A stretch of 64,000 nt of DNA from Bilifractor sp002394235 (lineage in GTDB: Bacteria > Bacillota > Clostridia > Lachnospirales > Lachnospiraceae). The translations under genes were made by a program, and so were the position numbers. Positions 1 through 7,767 of the stretch are shown here, one piece after another; the stretch's first letter is position 1, and each line of letters opens with the position of its first letter. The notes below the pieces were generated by a model. It saw only the letters and a list, made by a program, of their open reading frames with translations. It had not been told where the DNA came from and did not search any database. The stretch is taken from contig NZ_JBQKGJ010000003.1 of assembly GCF_052118845.1 (NCBI RefSeq), positions 62,001-126,000 on the forward strand, given 5' to 3'.

Positions 1-337
1 CACAGATACTTGTAACTTCAAGTCCTGCTGCAGCCAGTGCGCGGATTGCCGCCTCACGGCCTGAACCAGGTCCCTTTACGAATACGTCAACACTCTTTAA
101 TCCATGAATAAGAGCTGCCTTTGTGGCAGTCTCTGCAGCCATCTGTGCCGCATATGGAGTAGATTTCCTTGAACCTTTAAAGCCAAGCCCGCCGGCACTT
201 GCCCAAGACAGCGCGTTACCTGCAGTATCGGTCAGAGTAACGATTGTGTTGTTGAAAGATGCCTGAATATGAGCCTGTCCACGTTCAACGTTTTTCTTAA
301 CGCGACGCTTTGTCGCTTTCTTTACTGCTTTTGGCAT
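1..337 (-). CDS. rpsK: 30S ribosomal protein S11 (partial, C-terminus outside window)
   Basis: Small-subunit platform protein that binds 16S rRNA near the E site. The reading frame opens at the ATG at 337 with a basic N-terminus (MPKAVKKATKRRVKK) and continues with the S11 core, including the motifs HIQASFNNTIVTLTD and VKGPGSGREAAIRAL. It runs off the window start at base 1, so about 112 codons are visible of the usual 125-130. It follows rpsM on the same strand with an 82-bp spacer, the standard alpha-operon order. Identification is by direct reading of family motifs; nothing about it is unusual. Confidence 0.97.
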   Translation of the reverse strand, partial: MPKAVKKATKRRVKKNVERGQAHIQASFNNTIVTLTDTAGNALSWASAGGLGFKGSRKSTPYAAQMAAETATKAALIHGLKSVDVFVKGPGSGREAAIRALAAAGLEVTSIC

Positions 338-419
338 AATAAAAACTAACCTACCTTTTCCAAATTAATCGCTTTATCTTCTGATTGTCAAAATGTTCTA
401 TCGGAACTGTCAGCAACAA

Positions 420-791
420 TTATTTCTTCTTGTTGGCAACTGTTCTTCTCGGACCCTTGCGTGTTCTTGCATTGGTCTTTGTCTTCTGTCCGCGAACAGG
501 AAGTCCCTGTCTGTGACGTTTTCCACGATAGCAGCCGATCTCCTGAAGACGCTTGATATCCATTGCTGTCTGACGTCTCAGATCACCCTCAACGGTAACC
601 TGAAGCTCTTCGATTGCTGCAGCAAGGTTCTTGACTTCTTCGTCTGTCAGATCTCTTACACGTGTATCCGGATTAACTCCAGCCTGCGCAAGGATACGAT
701 TGGAAGTTGTTCTTCCAATTCCATAGATATAGGTAAGACCTATCTCTACACGTTTGTCTCTTGGTAAATCTACACCAGCTATACGAGCCAT
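420..791 (-). CDS. rpsM: 30S ribosomal protein S13
   Basis: Head protein of the small subunit that contacts the P-site tRNA and forms intersubunit bridges with L5. The protein is 123 aa, beginning MARIAGVDLPRDKRVEIGL, with the helix-two-turns-helix region and a basic C-terminal tail (GQKTKTNARTRKGPRR). An upstream in-frame ATG at 887 would add 32 residues that do not belong to the family, so the start at 791 is preferred; an AGGAGG-type ribosome site (complement of cctcctttg) lies just upstream. It sits between rpmJ and rpsK in the alpha operon. Confidence 0.97.
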   Translation of the reverse strand: MARIAGVDLPRDKRVEIGLTYIYGIGRTTSNRILAQAGVNPDTRVRDLTDEEVKNLAAAIEELQVTVEGDLRRQTAMDIKRLQEIGCYRGKRHRQGLPVRGQKTKTNARTRKGPRRTVANKKK

Positions 792-1089
792 GTGCGTTTT
801 CCTCCTTTGATTCTGACCAGTCATGATTTGCTGAATATCAGCTGGTCTGGTTAATACCATCTTAAATGGGATGTCGGTATGATACATCCAGCTGCCCAGA
901 CGTCGGCAGCCTTTCCTTTCCCGGTCACGACGGCGCCGGCAAGGTTTTAAGCGATATTATAAGGGATCAGTCCCGGAGCAAATACCATGTTCCGGTGATG
1001 TCCGCCGGAGGTATCCTGACGCAGCCAGTCAGGTCTCACTTTATAATATCAGTTCCGCATAAGCAGAAGGTCAGATTGATTAAAGGGAA
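792..1089. other. Long rpmJ-rpsM spacer, no gene seen
   Basis: A spacer of 298 bp between rpmJ and rpsM, far longer than other gaps in this cluster. On the minus strand it contains a TATAAT-like hexamer near 954-959 and several GC-rich inverted segments. No open frame with a family match is visible. It could hold a secondary promoter or a leader involved in autoregulation; neither is established from sequence alone. Confidence 0.35.
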
Positions 1090-1203
1090 TCAACCCTGTC
1101 TCTGCTTATGCTTTGGATTCTCACAAATGATACGAATACTGCCTTTTCTCTTGATAACCTTGCATTTCTCGCAGATCGGTTTCACAGAAGATCTTACCTT
1201 CAT
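1090..1203 (-). CDS. rpmJ: 50S ribosomal protein L36, zinc-ribbon (C+) form
   Basis: Smallest large-subunit protein, bound near the base of the L7/L12 stalk. The 37-aa frame reads MKVRSSVKPICEKCKVIK and then CENPKHKQRQG, keeping the Cys-x2-Cys...Cys...His zinc ligands of the C+ paralogue. A strong ribosome site (AAAGGAGGATACTC) precedes the ATG at 1203. It is too short for most automatic calls. It is the first gene after its own promoter (1311-1339) and is followed by rpsM and rpsK. Confidence 0.95.
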   Translation of the reverse strand: MKVRSSVKPICEKCKVIKRKGSIRIICENPKHKQRQG

Positions 1204-1310
1204 GAGTATCCTCCTTTCCTTTGATGAAAGCATAATTGATATTGCCTGTACCTCTTCAGCCGTCTTATGGTGGGTTAGTCCTTATTACGGCACAAAAAGA
1301 TACGTATAGC

Positions 1311-1339
1311 ATTGTATCATTGAGGTTCGATTTATGCAA
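1311..1339 (-). promoter_or_regulatory. Sigma-A-type promoter of rpmJ-rpsM-rpsK
   Basis: On the minus strand TTGCAT and TACAAT are separated by exactly 17 bp (hexamers at 1334-1339 and 1311-1316). Transcription would start near 1304, giving a leader of about 100 nt before rpmJ. This gives the alpha operon its own promoter, separate from the upstream infA operon. Confidence 0.75.
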
Positions 1340-1570
1340 GAGAAAATTACTGAAATTTAAAGGATTTTTTCGTATGAAATGACAATAGACAGGAAGCTGA
1401 TGGAGTACTTTGCAATGCTGCTGAAAAAGGCAATCGTAATGGCACAGCGCAAATAAATGGGATAACAGGGGTACTGCAGATAAGAAGATATTCCGAATCG
1501 AGGGTGTAAGCTGAAGCTGTCTTGAACGAAAAGCAGGGCTTTCTGCCGTGACATCCATTTGGACTGCTCC

Positions 1571-1590
1571 GGAAGAAAAGCCCCGCGGGG
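1571..1590 (-). terminator. Possible weak terminator after infA
   Basis: Minus strand reads GACCCCGCGGGGC followed by TTTTCTTCC. The palindrome is short with a tight loop and the T run is interrupted, so it is only a candidate. Its position 5-24 bp after the infA stop and upstream of the rpmJ promoter makes it plausible. Confidence 0.4.
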
Positions 1591-1594
1591 TCAA

Positions 1595-1813
1595 TTATTT
1601 ATCTCTCCAGATAATTCTGCCCTTATCAAGATCATAAGGGGACAGTTCCAGTGTCACCTTGTCACCGGGAAGGATACGGATAAAATTCATCCGCAGCTTG
1701 CCGCTGATATGAGCAAGTACTACATGCTTGTTCTCAAGTTCAACACGGAACATCGCGTTCGGAAGTTTTTCGAGCACGACGCCTTCTACTTCAATTACAT
1801 CTGCTTTTGACAT
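1595..1813 (-). CDS. infA: Translation initiation factor IF-1
   Basis: Single OB-fold factor that occupies the A site during initiation. The 72-aa frame begins MSKADVIEVEGVVLEKLPN and ends with GRIIWRDK, full length for the family. Start chosen at 1813 because GCAAGGAGG lies at correct spacing; an earlier in-frame ATG six codons upstream overlaps that ribosome site. Its ATG overlaps the stop of the upstream KOW gene (TAATG), indicating translational coupling. Confidence 0.97.
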   Translation of the reverse strand: MSKADVIEVEGVVLEKLPNAMFRVELENKHVVLAHISGKLRMNFIRILPGDKVTLELSPYDLDKGRIIWRDK

Positions 1814-2079
1814 TAAAGTTCCTCCTTGCATTTAAGTGCATCTCTGATATCGGTGTCGGTCAGGGTCTGCTGTCTCAGGATCATGGACTCCAGAGACGTC
1901 GCGGTTTGAAAACATGGCTGGATGTGTATCCGTTTCTTCTTTTTCGGATGAGCCAGATTCCTGCACGCTCCGTCCGTCAGCCAGATGTCGCCGCCTGATA
2001 CTTTTGCTACGATGTACAGCTTTCCCTTGTCGTGTCCTGCAAGGCTTCTGGCATACATTCCTTCCTTCAGCTGTCTCAT
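1813..2079 (-). CDS. KOW domain-containing RNA-binding protein
   Basis: An 88-aa protein with an N-terminal KOW-like motif (GMYARSLAGHDKGKLYIV) followed by a basic stretch (HPKKKKRIHI). Proteins of this type, related to the L14e/L6e group, recur between map and infA in Clostridia, and are presumed ribosome- or rRNA-associated. It ends in a TAATG overlap with infA and starts 10 bp after map, so it is co-transcribed with both. The precise role is not known; the RNA-binding call rests on the motif and the context. Confidence 0.85.
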   Translation of the reverse strand: MRQLKEGMYARSLAGHDKGKLYIVAKVSGGDIWLTDGACRNLAHPKKKKRIHIQPCFQTATSLESMILRQQTLTDTDIRDALKCKEEL

Positions 2080-2089
2080 AAATTACCCC

Positions 2090-2851
2090 TTACTCATTTG
2101 ATGAGAGAGTCAGAATCTCAGGCTCCCCCTCTGTAATGAGGATAGTATTCTCGTAGTGAGCCGCAAGTGATCTGTCTTTTGTTACAACGGTCCAGCCATC
2201 GTCGAGCCATTCAACCTCATAAGACCCGGTGGAAATCATCGGCTCGATCGCGAGAGTCATGCCCGGCTGAAGACGAATTCCACGTGTCTTCTGTGCAAAG
2301 TTCGGAATCTGAGGATCTTCATGCATCTCTCTGCCGATGCCGTGTCCGCAGAGATCCCTGATGACTCCGTATCCTTTGCTCTCCGCATAAGCTCCGATGG
2401 CAGTACAGATATCATTCAGGTGAAGACCTGCTCTGGCATAACGGATGCCCTCGAAAAAAGATTGTCGTGTGACATCTATCAGATCCCTGGCCTCCCTGCT
2501 GATTTCTCCGACCGCGTATGTTCTGGCTGCATCCGAATGGTATCCGTCATAGATCAGACCGGCATCCAGACTGATAATATCTCCCTCCCTGAGGATTCGT
2601 TCTCTGCTTGGTATCCCGTGAACAACCTCTTCGTTGATTGAGGTGCAGACGGATGCCGGATAGCCGGAATAATTCAGAAAGTTCGGAACTCCTCCCAGAT
2701 CCCGGATCAGTTTCTCACCTGCCTCGTTGATCTCCCAGGTAGAAACGCCCGGCCGGATCATCTCCCTCAGCCCTGCGAAGACGTCCTGCAAAAGACGGTT
2801 TGACTTGCGCATTGCCTTAATTTCAATTGAATTCTTGATGGTTACTGACAT
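2090..2851 (-). CDS. map: Type I methionine aminopeptidase
   Basis: Co-translationally removes the initiator methionine using a dinuclear metal centre. The 253-aa protein shows the family ligands: D in SLDAGLIYDGYHSDAART, H in LCGHGIGREMHEDP, and E residues in TLAIEPM and YENTILITEGE. No N-terminal zinc-finger extension is present, so it is the short bacterial form. The ATG at 2851 is preferred because GAGG lies six bases upstream; the TTG at 2863 overlaps that site. It lies in an adk-map-KOW-infA operon. Confidence 0.96.
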   Translation of the reverse strand: MSVTIKNSIEIKAMRKSNRLLQDVFAGLREMIRPGVSTWEINEAGEKLIRDLGGVPNFLNYSGYPASVCTSINEEVVHGIPSRERILREGDIISLDAGLIYDGYHSDAARTYAVGEISREARDLIDVTRQSFFEGIRYARAGLHLNDICTAIGAYAESKGYGVIRDLCGHGIGREMHEDPQIPNFAQKTRGIRLQPGMTLAIEPMISTGSYEVEWLDDGWTVVTKDRSLAAHYENTILITEGEPEILTLSSNE

Positions 2852-2881
2852 AATCTGCCTCAACTGCTTTATTATACAGAA

Positions 2882-3523
2882 TCAGCCCAGTTTTGCAACG
2901 ATATCGGCAAAAACTTTGTCAATATCCTGTGTGCCGTCTACAGAGAACAGAACGCCGGTTTTTGAATAGTAATCAATCAGGGGCTGTGTCTGTGCATGAT
3001 AGACGTTCAGACGTTTCTGAACCGTTTCCGGTTTGTCGTCGTCGCGAAGTACGAGTTCTGCTCCGCAGTTGTCACAGACCCCTTCCTTCTTCGGCGGATT
3101 GTAGACAAGATGATAGGTGGCTCCGCACTTCAGGCATGCACGTCTTCCCGACATACGGCTGACGATGTTCTCATCCGGCACAGTGACATCAATTGCATAA
3201 TCGATTTTCTCTCCGCGGGCCTCCAGAGCCTTGGTGAGAGCTTCTGCCTGAGGAATAGTCCTCGGGAAACCATCCAGAACGTATCCATTGGAAGCATCCG
3301 GCTGTGAGATTCTGTCCACAACGAGATCGCAGGTGAGCTCATCCGGTACCAGAAGTCCCTGATCCATGTACTCCTTTGCTTTTCTGCCCAGCTCTGTTCC
3401 CTCTTTGATGTTCGCACGGAAGATATCTCCCGTGGAAATATGCGGAATTCCATATTTTGCGGCGATTTTCTTGGCTTGTGTTCCCTTACCTGCGCCAGGT
3501 GCGCCCAACATGATGATTTTCAT
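2882..3523 (-). CDS. adk: Adenylate kinase with zinc-binding lid
   Basis: Cytosolic enzyme that interconverts ATP + AMP and 2 ADP. The 213-aa protein has the P-loop GAPGAGKGTQA, the AMP-binding DGFPRTIPQAEAL segment and a long lid. The lid carries four cysteines (CLKCGATYH ... CDNCG), the structural zinc site typical of Gram-positive enzymes. A GGAGG ribosome site precedes the ATG at 3523. Although adk normally runs on from secY, here a terminator, a 96-bp repeat and a new promoter separate the two. Confidence 0.97.
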   Translation of the reverse strand: MKIIMLGAPGAGKGTQAKKIAAKYGIPHISTGDIFRANIKEGTELGRKAKEYMDQGLLVPDELTCDLVVDRISQPDASNGYVLDGFPRTIPQAEALTKALEARGEKIDYAIDVTVPDENIVSRMSGRRACLKCGATYHLVYNPPKKEGVCDNCGAELVLRDDDKPETVQKRLNVYHAQTQPLIDYYSKTGVLFSVDGTQDIDKVFADIVAKLG

Positions 3524-3607
3524 TACGTGTACCTCCCGGATATGATGGTTTTATCTGAATTCTGTCTTTCTGCGCAGAAATCAGCGCAGACCGACCATTA
3601 TTTTATT

Positions 3608-3636
3608 ATTGTATACATTTTGCGAGAAGGCGTCAA
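3608..3636 (-). promoter_or_regulatory. Promoter of the adk-map-KOW-infA operon
   Basis: Minus strand TTGACG and TACAAT with a 17-bp spacer (hexamers at 3631-3636 and 3608-3613). The -35 lies only four bases from the distal end of the dispersed repeat at 3641-3736. The -10 is about 85 bp upstream of the adk start codon. Confidence 0.8.
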
Positions 3637-3640
3637 GACA

Positions 3641-3736
3641 ACGAGATAAAACACGCTGCGCGAGTTTTAACTCGCTATCGCGACGCTCGCCGCACACGAG
3701 TACTTCGCATTCGGCTGCGGCTCACTGTTCGCGTAA
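3641..3736 (-). repeat. Terminator-linked 96-bp repeat, copy A
   Basis: Full-length copy of a dispersed 96-bp sequence that differs from copy B (37215-37310) at two positions. Read on the minus strand it starts TTACGCGAACAGTGAG directly after the secY terminator and ends TTTTATCTCGT next to the adk promoter. It contains a 33-base near-palindrome at the distal end and a longer hairpin at the proximal end. One of its changes breaks the distal stem without a compensating change. No coding potential is evident. Confidence 0.92.
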
Positions 3737-3766
3737 GTAAAAGGAGCCGCAGATATCTGCAGCTCC
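3737..3766 (-). terminator. Intrinsic terminator after secY
   Basis: Minus strand forms the stem GGAGC-x-GCAGAT/ATCTGC-x-GCTCC (3743-3766) followed by TTTTACTTAC. It lies about 25 bp after the secY stop and would end the S10-spc transcript before adk. Confidence 0.8.
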
Positions 3767-3790
3767 TCCGAAAACTATTTTATGATTTCA

Positions 3791-5101
3791 TTATTCTGAA
3801 AGGAATCCCTTGTAATTGCGAACAAGCATCATAGATTCCACCTGTGTCAGTGTCTCCAGAATGACGGATACAATAATGATCAGAGAAGTTCCGCCGAAAG
3901 ATACATCTGCGTTGAACAGGCCATTAAATACGTAAGGAATCACACAAACGATAATCAGACCGACAGCGCCGATGAAGATTACATATTTAAGAACGGAATT
4001 CAGATAGTCTTCGGTAGCCTTTCCCGGCCGGATACCCGGGATGAAACCGCCCTGTTTCTTCATGTTGTCTGCAACTTCAATCGGATTAAAGGTAATTGAA
4101 GTATAGAAGTAGGCAAAGAAGATGACAAGCAGGACATAGAGCACAAGCCCCAGAGTAGAGAACCAGTCTGAAGTATCAAACCAGTTGCTTGAACTGAGCA
4201 TCTTTATGATTTTTCCGCCCCATCCTGCAGGGGATTTTCCAGTAAAGGCAACGATGATTCCCGGGAAAGACATAATGGATGATGCAAAGATAATCGGAAT
4301 TACACCACCAGTGTTTACTTTCAGGGGAATACTTGAAGACTGACCGCCAATAAGACGCCGACCGACCATTTTCTGAGAATACTGTACCGGTATTCTCCTT
4401 TCTGCCCCGTTCAGGATAAGCGTAAGAACGACAATTGCCAGGATAATAACCGCAATTACTACCCAGGCAACCGCTGCTTTCGCAATGGTCTTGCCCTTTA
4501 CAAAGTTATCGTAAAGAGTGATCATATCCTGCGGAACGCGGGACAGGATGTTGATCAGAAGTACGATGGAGATACCATTTCCAACGCCTTTGTCATTGAT
4601 CTGTTCACCGATCCACATCAGGAAACAGGAGCCTGCCGTAAGGCTGGCAACAACGACAATGACGTTTACGGCATTAAGATCGAGGATCAGCTCATTGCCG
4701 AATCCGATACACATTGCGACAGATTCAAATAAGGAAAGAGCCACGGTAAGGTATCTGGTGATGCGGTCAAGCTTTTTCCTGCCCTCTTCGCCGTCCCTTG
4801 TCATCTCCTCCAGCGCGGGAAACGCGATGGTCAGAAGCTGTACAATAATGGAAGCAGTGATGTAAGGCGTAATACTTAACGCGAGGATGGAAAAGTTGGT
4901 AAATCCACCACCCGTGAATGCGTTCAGAAAGTTGAACGCATCCGTCGAGTTGCTGCTGAAATAGTTTGCAAAAAACTTGGTGTCCACACCGGGAACCGGA
5001 ACCTGAGAAGCCAATCGTATGATGACAAGCATGAGAAACACATAAAAAAGTCTCCGCCGTATTTCCTTGATTCGGAATGCATCACGCAATGTCTTTAACA
5101 T
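3791..5101 (-). CDS. secY: Protein translocase subunit SecY
   Basis: Channel-forming core of the Sec translocon in the cytoplasmic membrane. The 436-aa protein has ten hydrophobic segments and the expected family motifs, including the N-terminal plug region after VPVPGVDTKFF and the conserved loop QYSQKMVGRRLIGGQSS, near which SecA and ribosome contacts lie. Its ATG overlaps the rplO stop (TGATG) so it is translationally coupled. A terminator follows the stop, so it is the last gene of the S10-spc transcription unit here. Confidence 0.97.
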   Translation of the reverse strand: MLKTLRDAFRIKEIRRRLFYVFLMLVIIRLASQVPVPGVDTKFFANYFSSNSTDAFNFLNAFTGGGFTNFSILALSITPYITASIIVQLLTIAFPALEEMTRDGEEGRKKLDRITRYLTVALSLFESVAMCIGFGNELILDLNAVNVIVVVASLTAGSCFLMWIGEQINDKGVGNGISIVLLINILSRVPQDMITLYDNFVKGKTIAKAAVAWVVIAVIILAIVVLTLILNGAERRIPVQYSQKMVGRRLIGGQSSSIPLKVNTGGVIPIIFASSIMSFPGIIVAFTGKSPAGWGGKIIKMLSSSNWFDTSDWFSTLGLVLYVLLVIFFAYFYTSITFNPIEVADNMKKQGGFIPGIRPGKATEDYLNSVLKYVIFIGAVGLIIVCVIPYVFNGLFNADVSFGGTSLIIIVSVILETLTQVESMMLVRNYKGFLSE

Positions 5102-5541
5102 CAGATCACCTCAATTGTTCCACCGGCTGCTTCGATTTTTTCTTTTGCACTTGCGCTGGCTGCGGTAACCTTGACATTGAGCTTCTTTGTAAGCTCGCCG
5201 TTTCCAAGGATCTTAACACCATCGCGCGGATTGGAGACAATACCGCTCTCAACGAGTGAGGAGATTGTCACTTCTGAACCGTCTTCGAATCTGTTGAGAA
5301 CATCTACATTAACGGCAACGATATCCTTGCTGTTTCTGCAGGTGAAGCCTCTCTTCGGGAGACGTCTGTATAAAGGCATCTGACCGCCTTCAAAACCCGG
5401 TCTCGGTGCTCCGGAACGAGCCTTCTGTCCCTTGTGTCCCTTACCGGCAGTTTTACCATTTCCTGAACCATGTCCACGGCCTCTGCGGAAGTTGTCGCTC
5501 TGTCTGGAGCCCTCAGCAGGGCTTAAATTTGATAAGTCCAT
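5101..5541 (-). CDS. rplO: 50S ribosomal protein L15
   Basis: Late-assembly large-subunit protein. The 146-aa frame begins MDLSNLSPAEGSRQSDNFRR and contains the glycine-rich basic extension (GRGHGSGNGKTAGKGHKGQ) and the C-terminal globular part (EKIEAAGGTIEVI). It follows rpmD by 17 bp and overlaps secY by one base. Length and motifs are normal. Confidence 0.97.
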   Translation of the reverse strand: MDLSNLSPAEGSRQSDNFRRGRGHGSGNGKTAGKGHKGQKARSGAPRPGFEGGQMPLYRRLPKRGFTCRNSKDIVAVNVDVLNRFEDGSEVTISSLVESGIVSNPRDGVKILGNGELTKKLNVKVTAASASAKEKIEAAGGTIEVI

Positions 5542-5558
5542 TTGGTACCTCCTTCCAA

Positions 5559-5741
5559 TTACTCTTCAACCTTGAGCAGATAGCCGACCTGACGAATGAT
5601 GCCGCGAGTGGACTCGTTGTCAGGCAGCTCTACTGAGTGGTTTAATTTTCTGAGTCCGATTCCCTCTACGATCTTTCTGTGTTTCGGAACACAACCGATT
5701 GTAGAGCGAACCAGTGTAACTTTGATTTTCTTATCCGCCAT
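5559..5741 (-). CDS. rpmD: 50S ribosomal protein L30
   Basis: Small two-layer protein at the base of the large subunit. The 60-aa frame starts MADKKIKVTLVRSTIGC and includes the family core VPKHRKIVEGIGLRKLNHSV. It lies between rpsE (14-bp gap) and rplO in standard spc order. Nothing unusual. Confidence 0.96.
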   Translation of the reverse strand: MADKKIKVTLVRSTIGCVPKHRKIVEGIGLRKLNHSVELPDNESTRGIIRQVGYLLKVEE

Positions 5742-5755
5742 CTTAACTGTCCTCC

Positions 5756-6265
5756 TTATGCCTGAATCTCATCAACAGATTTTCCGCGGAGTCTTGCAAC
5801 TTCTTCAGGAGTCTTCAGAGCCTTCAGTCCCTCAAGCGTAGCAAGAACTACGTTCTGCTTGTTGTTGGAACCAAGACATTTGGTACGGATGTTCTGAATT
5901 CCGGCAAGCTCAACGACAGCACGGGCTGTGCCGCCTGCGATGATACCGGTACCTTCGGGAGCTCTCTTCAGAAGAACGGAAGCGCTTCCGTAATTTCCGA
6001 TAAAGTCATGAGTGATACTGTTGTTCTCATCTCTTGCGACAGAGATCAGATGCTTTACAGCGTCCTCTCTTCCCTTGCGGATTGCCTCGGGAATCTCAAC
6101 TGCTTTTCCAAGGCCTGCACCTACATGACCATTGCGATCACCTACGATTACAAGTGCGGTAAAGCGGGAGTTACGACCACCTTTTACAGTCTTGGAGACT
6201 CTCTTGATGGATACTACATTATCTTCCAGCTCGAGCTGGCTGGGATCAATGATTACGTGTCTCAT
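5756..6265 (-). CDS. rpsE: 30S ribosomal protein S5
   Basis: Contributes to mRNA entry and decoding fidelity. The 169-aa protein contains the N-terminal double-stranded-RNA-binding-like region (SKTVKGGRNSRFTALVIVGD), the GHVGAGLGKA loop and the C-terminal IAGGTARAVVELAGIQN segment. The first residues (MRHVIIDPSQLEL) match the clostridial form. It follows rplR by 21 bp. Confidence 0.97.
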   Translation of the reverse strand: MRHVIIDPSQLELEDNVVSIKRVSKTVKGGRNSRFTALVIVGDRNGHVGAGLGKAVEIPEAIRKGREDAVKHLISVARDENNSITHDFIGNYGSASVLLKRAPEGTGIIAGGTARAVVELAGIQNIRTKCLGSNNKQNVVLATLEGLKALKTPEEVARLRGKSVDEIQA

Positions 6266-6286
6266 ATTCTGTGTTCTTCTCCTTCC

Positions 6287-6655
6287 TTAGAATTTCAGTC
6301 CTGCTTCTCTTGCACCGTCAGCAAGGGCCTGTACTTTACCGTGATAAATATAACCGCCACGATCAAATACTACCTCGGTGATGCCGGCTTCGATTGCCTT
6401 CTTGCCGATCACTGTACCAAGATATTTTGCTGCAGCTACATCGTTTGTCTTCTCAAGCTCGCTCTTGACATCCTTCTGAAGTGTAGAAGCAGATACAAGA
6501 GTTTTGCCCTGACTATCGTCAATGATCTGTGCATACATGTTCTCATTGCTGCGGAAGACAGAAAGACGCGGTCTCTCGGAGGTTCCTGCGATGTGATTGC
6601 GCAATCTTCTATGTTTTTTCTGGCGAACCTGTGCTCTGGATACTTTACTAATCAT
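6287..6655 (-). CDS. rplR: 50S ribosomal protein L18
   Basis: Binds 5S rRNA together with L5. The 122-aa protein starts MISKVSRAQVRQKKHRR and carries the core motif GTSERPRLSVFRSNENMYAQ. Start set at the ATG at 6655, which has GGAGA at workable distance; the in-frame GTG at 6661 sits too close to it. Located between rplF and rpsE. Confidence 0.96.
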   Translation of the reverse strand: MISKVSRAQVRQKKHRRLRNHIAGTSERPRLSVFRSNENMYAQIIDDSQGKTLVSASTLQKDVKSELEKTNDVAAAKYLGTVIGKKAIEAGITEVVFDRGGYIYHGKVQALADGAREAGLKF

Positions 6656-6673
6656 AATCACACTCTCCTTTAA

Positions 6674-7213
6674 TTATTTCTTACCGGTCTTGCCGACTTT
6701 ACGTCTGATTACTTCATCCGCATATTTGATTCCCTTGCCCTTGTAAGGTTCAGGTGCTCTCTTGCCTCTGATCTCAGCAGCGTACTGTCCGACTTTCTCT
6801 TTGGAGATACCCTTAACGGTGATATTGTTGCCGTCAACAACGGTCTCAATACCATCCGGGTCTTCCATCTCTACCGGGTGAGAGTAACCCAGGTTCAGAA
6901 CCAGTTTCTTACCCTGTTTTGCAGCACGATAACCAACACCGTTAATCTCAAGCTTCTTCTCAAATCCTTCGCTGACGCCAACAACCATATTGTGGATCAG
7001 GGAACGGGTCAGTCCGTGAAGAGCCTTTGTTGATTTCTCATCGTTAGGTCTTGTTACTACAACTGCATCATCTTTTACTTCAATTGTCAGAATCGGTGCC
7101 ATAGTTCTTACAAGCTCACCCTTAGCGCCCTTGACTGTAACTACATTGCCCTCTCCGACATTTACCGTTACCCCTGCAGGTACCGGCACTGGCATTCTAC
7201 CAATACGTGACAT
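6674..7213 (-). CDS. rplF: 50S ribosomal protein L6
   Basis: Large-subunit protein near the GTPase-associated region, made of two related domains. The 179-aa frame starts MSRIGRMPVPVPAGVTV and ends with the conserved ...EPYKGKGIKYADEVIRRKVGK region. The ATG at 7213 has GGAGG nine bases upstream; the TTG at 7219 is too close. It lies downstream of rpsH after a 133-bp spacer, rather long for this operon. Confidence 0.96.
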   Translation of the reverse strand: MSRIGRMPVPVPAGVTVNVGEGNVVTVKGAKGELVRTMAPILTIEVKDDAVVVTRPNDEKSTKALHGLTRSLIHNMVVGVSEGFEKKLEINGVGYRAAKQGKKLVLNLGYSHPVEMEDPDGIETVVDGNNITVKGISKEKVGQYAAEIRGKRAPEPYKGKGIKYADEVIRRKVGKTGKK

Positions 7214-7346
7214 TGCCAATTTCCTCCATTAACTTAGATTTTCGGGAAGCTCTGTGCGAGCCCCCTGTTTTCAGTTACATTTCGTAAAAGGTGTGTATAA
7301 CCTGCTTACAAACATAATTCAATGCGGCAGAATGCCGCGTCCTGCA

Positions 7347-7748
7347 TTACCATACGAATGCAAGAACCTCACCGCCGACTTTAAGCTTTCTGGCTTCCTT
7401 GTCGGTGATCACTCCCTGGTTGGTGGAAAGGATTGCAATACCCAGTCCGCCGAGAACCTTCGGAAGCTCATCCTTATTGACGTAAACACGAAGACCTGGT
7501 TTGGAGATTCTCTTCATACCAGTGATGATCTTCTCGTTCTTATCAGCACCGTATTTCAGTGTAATGTGGATGTTTTTGAACGCACCCTCGTCAACAAGAT
7601 CATATTTCTCGATATATCCTTCGTTAACAAGAATATCAGCGATGGAAATCTTCATTTTAGATGCAGGAACATCAACAGTATCATGTTTTGCTGCGTTTGC
7701 GTTACGAATTCTCGTAAGCATATCTGCAATCGGATCGCTTATTGACAT
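7347..7748 (-). CDS. rpsH: 30S ribosomal protein S8
   Basis: Primary 16S rRNA-binding protein and, in many bacteria, a translational regulator of the spc operon. The 133-aa frame begins MSISDPIADMLTRIRNAN and contains RISKPGLRVYV and the C-terminal STNQGVITDKEARK motif. It follows rpsN (type Z) by 19 bp. Whether it represses this operon here cannot be read from the sequence. Confidence 0.97.
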   Translation of the reverse strand: MSISDPIADMLTRIRNANAAKHDTVDVPASKMKISIADILVNEGYIEKYDLVDEGAFKNIHITLKYGADKNEKIITGMKRISKPGLRVYVNKDELPKVLGGLGIAILSTNQGVITDKEARKLKVGGEVLAFVW

Positions 7749-7767
7749 TTTACATTTCCTCCTTTCT

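Larger units (their letters stand above)
1204..1594. other. infA-rpmJ intergenic region
   Basis: A 391-bp stretch between infA and rpmJ. It holds the rpmJ promoter (1311-1339), a leader of about 100 nt, and just after infA a GC-rich inverted repeat followed by a short T-rich run on the minus strand (1571-1590). Minus-strand frames inside it lack a recognisable family and a convincing ribosome site, so no gene is called. Confidence 0.5.

Noticed and set aside
1265..1594. 109-codon minus-strand frame between infA and rpmJ
   Set aside because: It overlaps the rpmJ promoter and leader, has no recognisable family or good ribosome site, and its composition is unlike neighbouring genes.
3641..3736. 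Group IIC intron or its remnant
   Set aside because: Group IIC introns also insert after terminators, but the repeat is only 96 bp, lacks the GUGYG start and domain V/VI signatures, and shows no reverse transcriptase.
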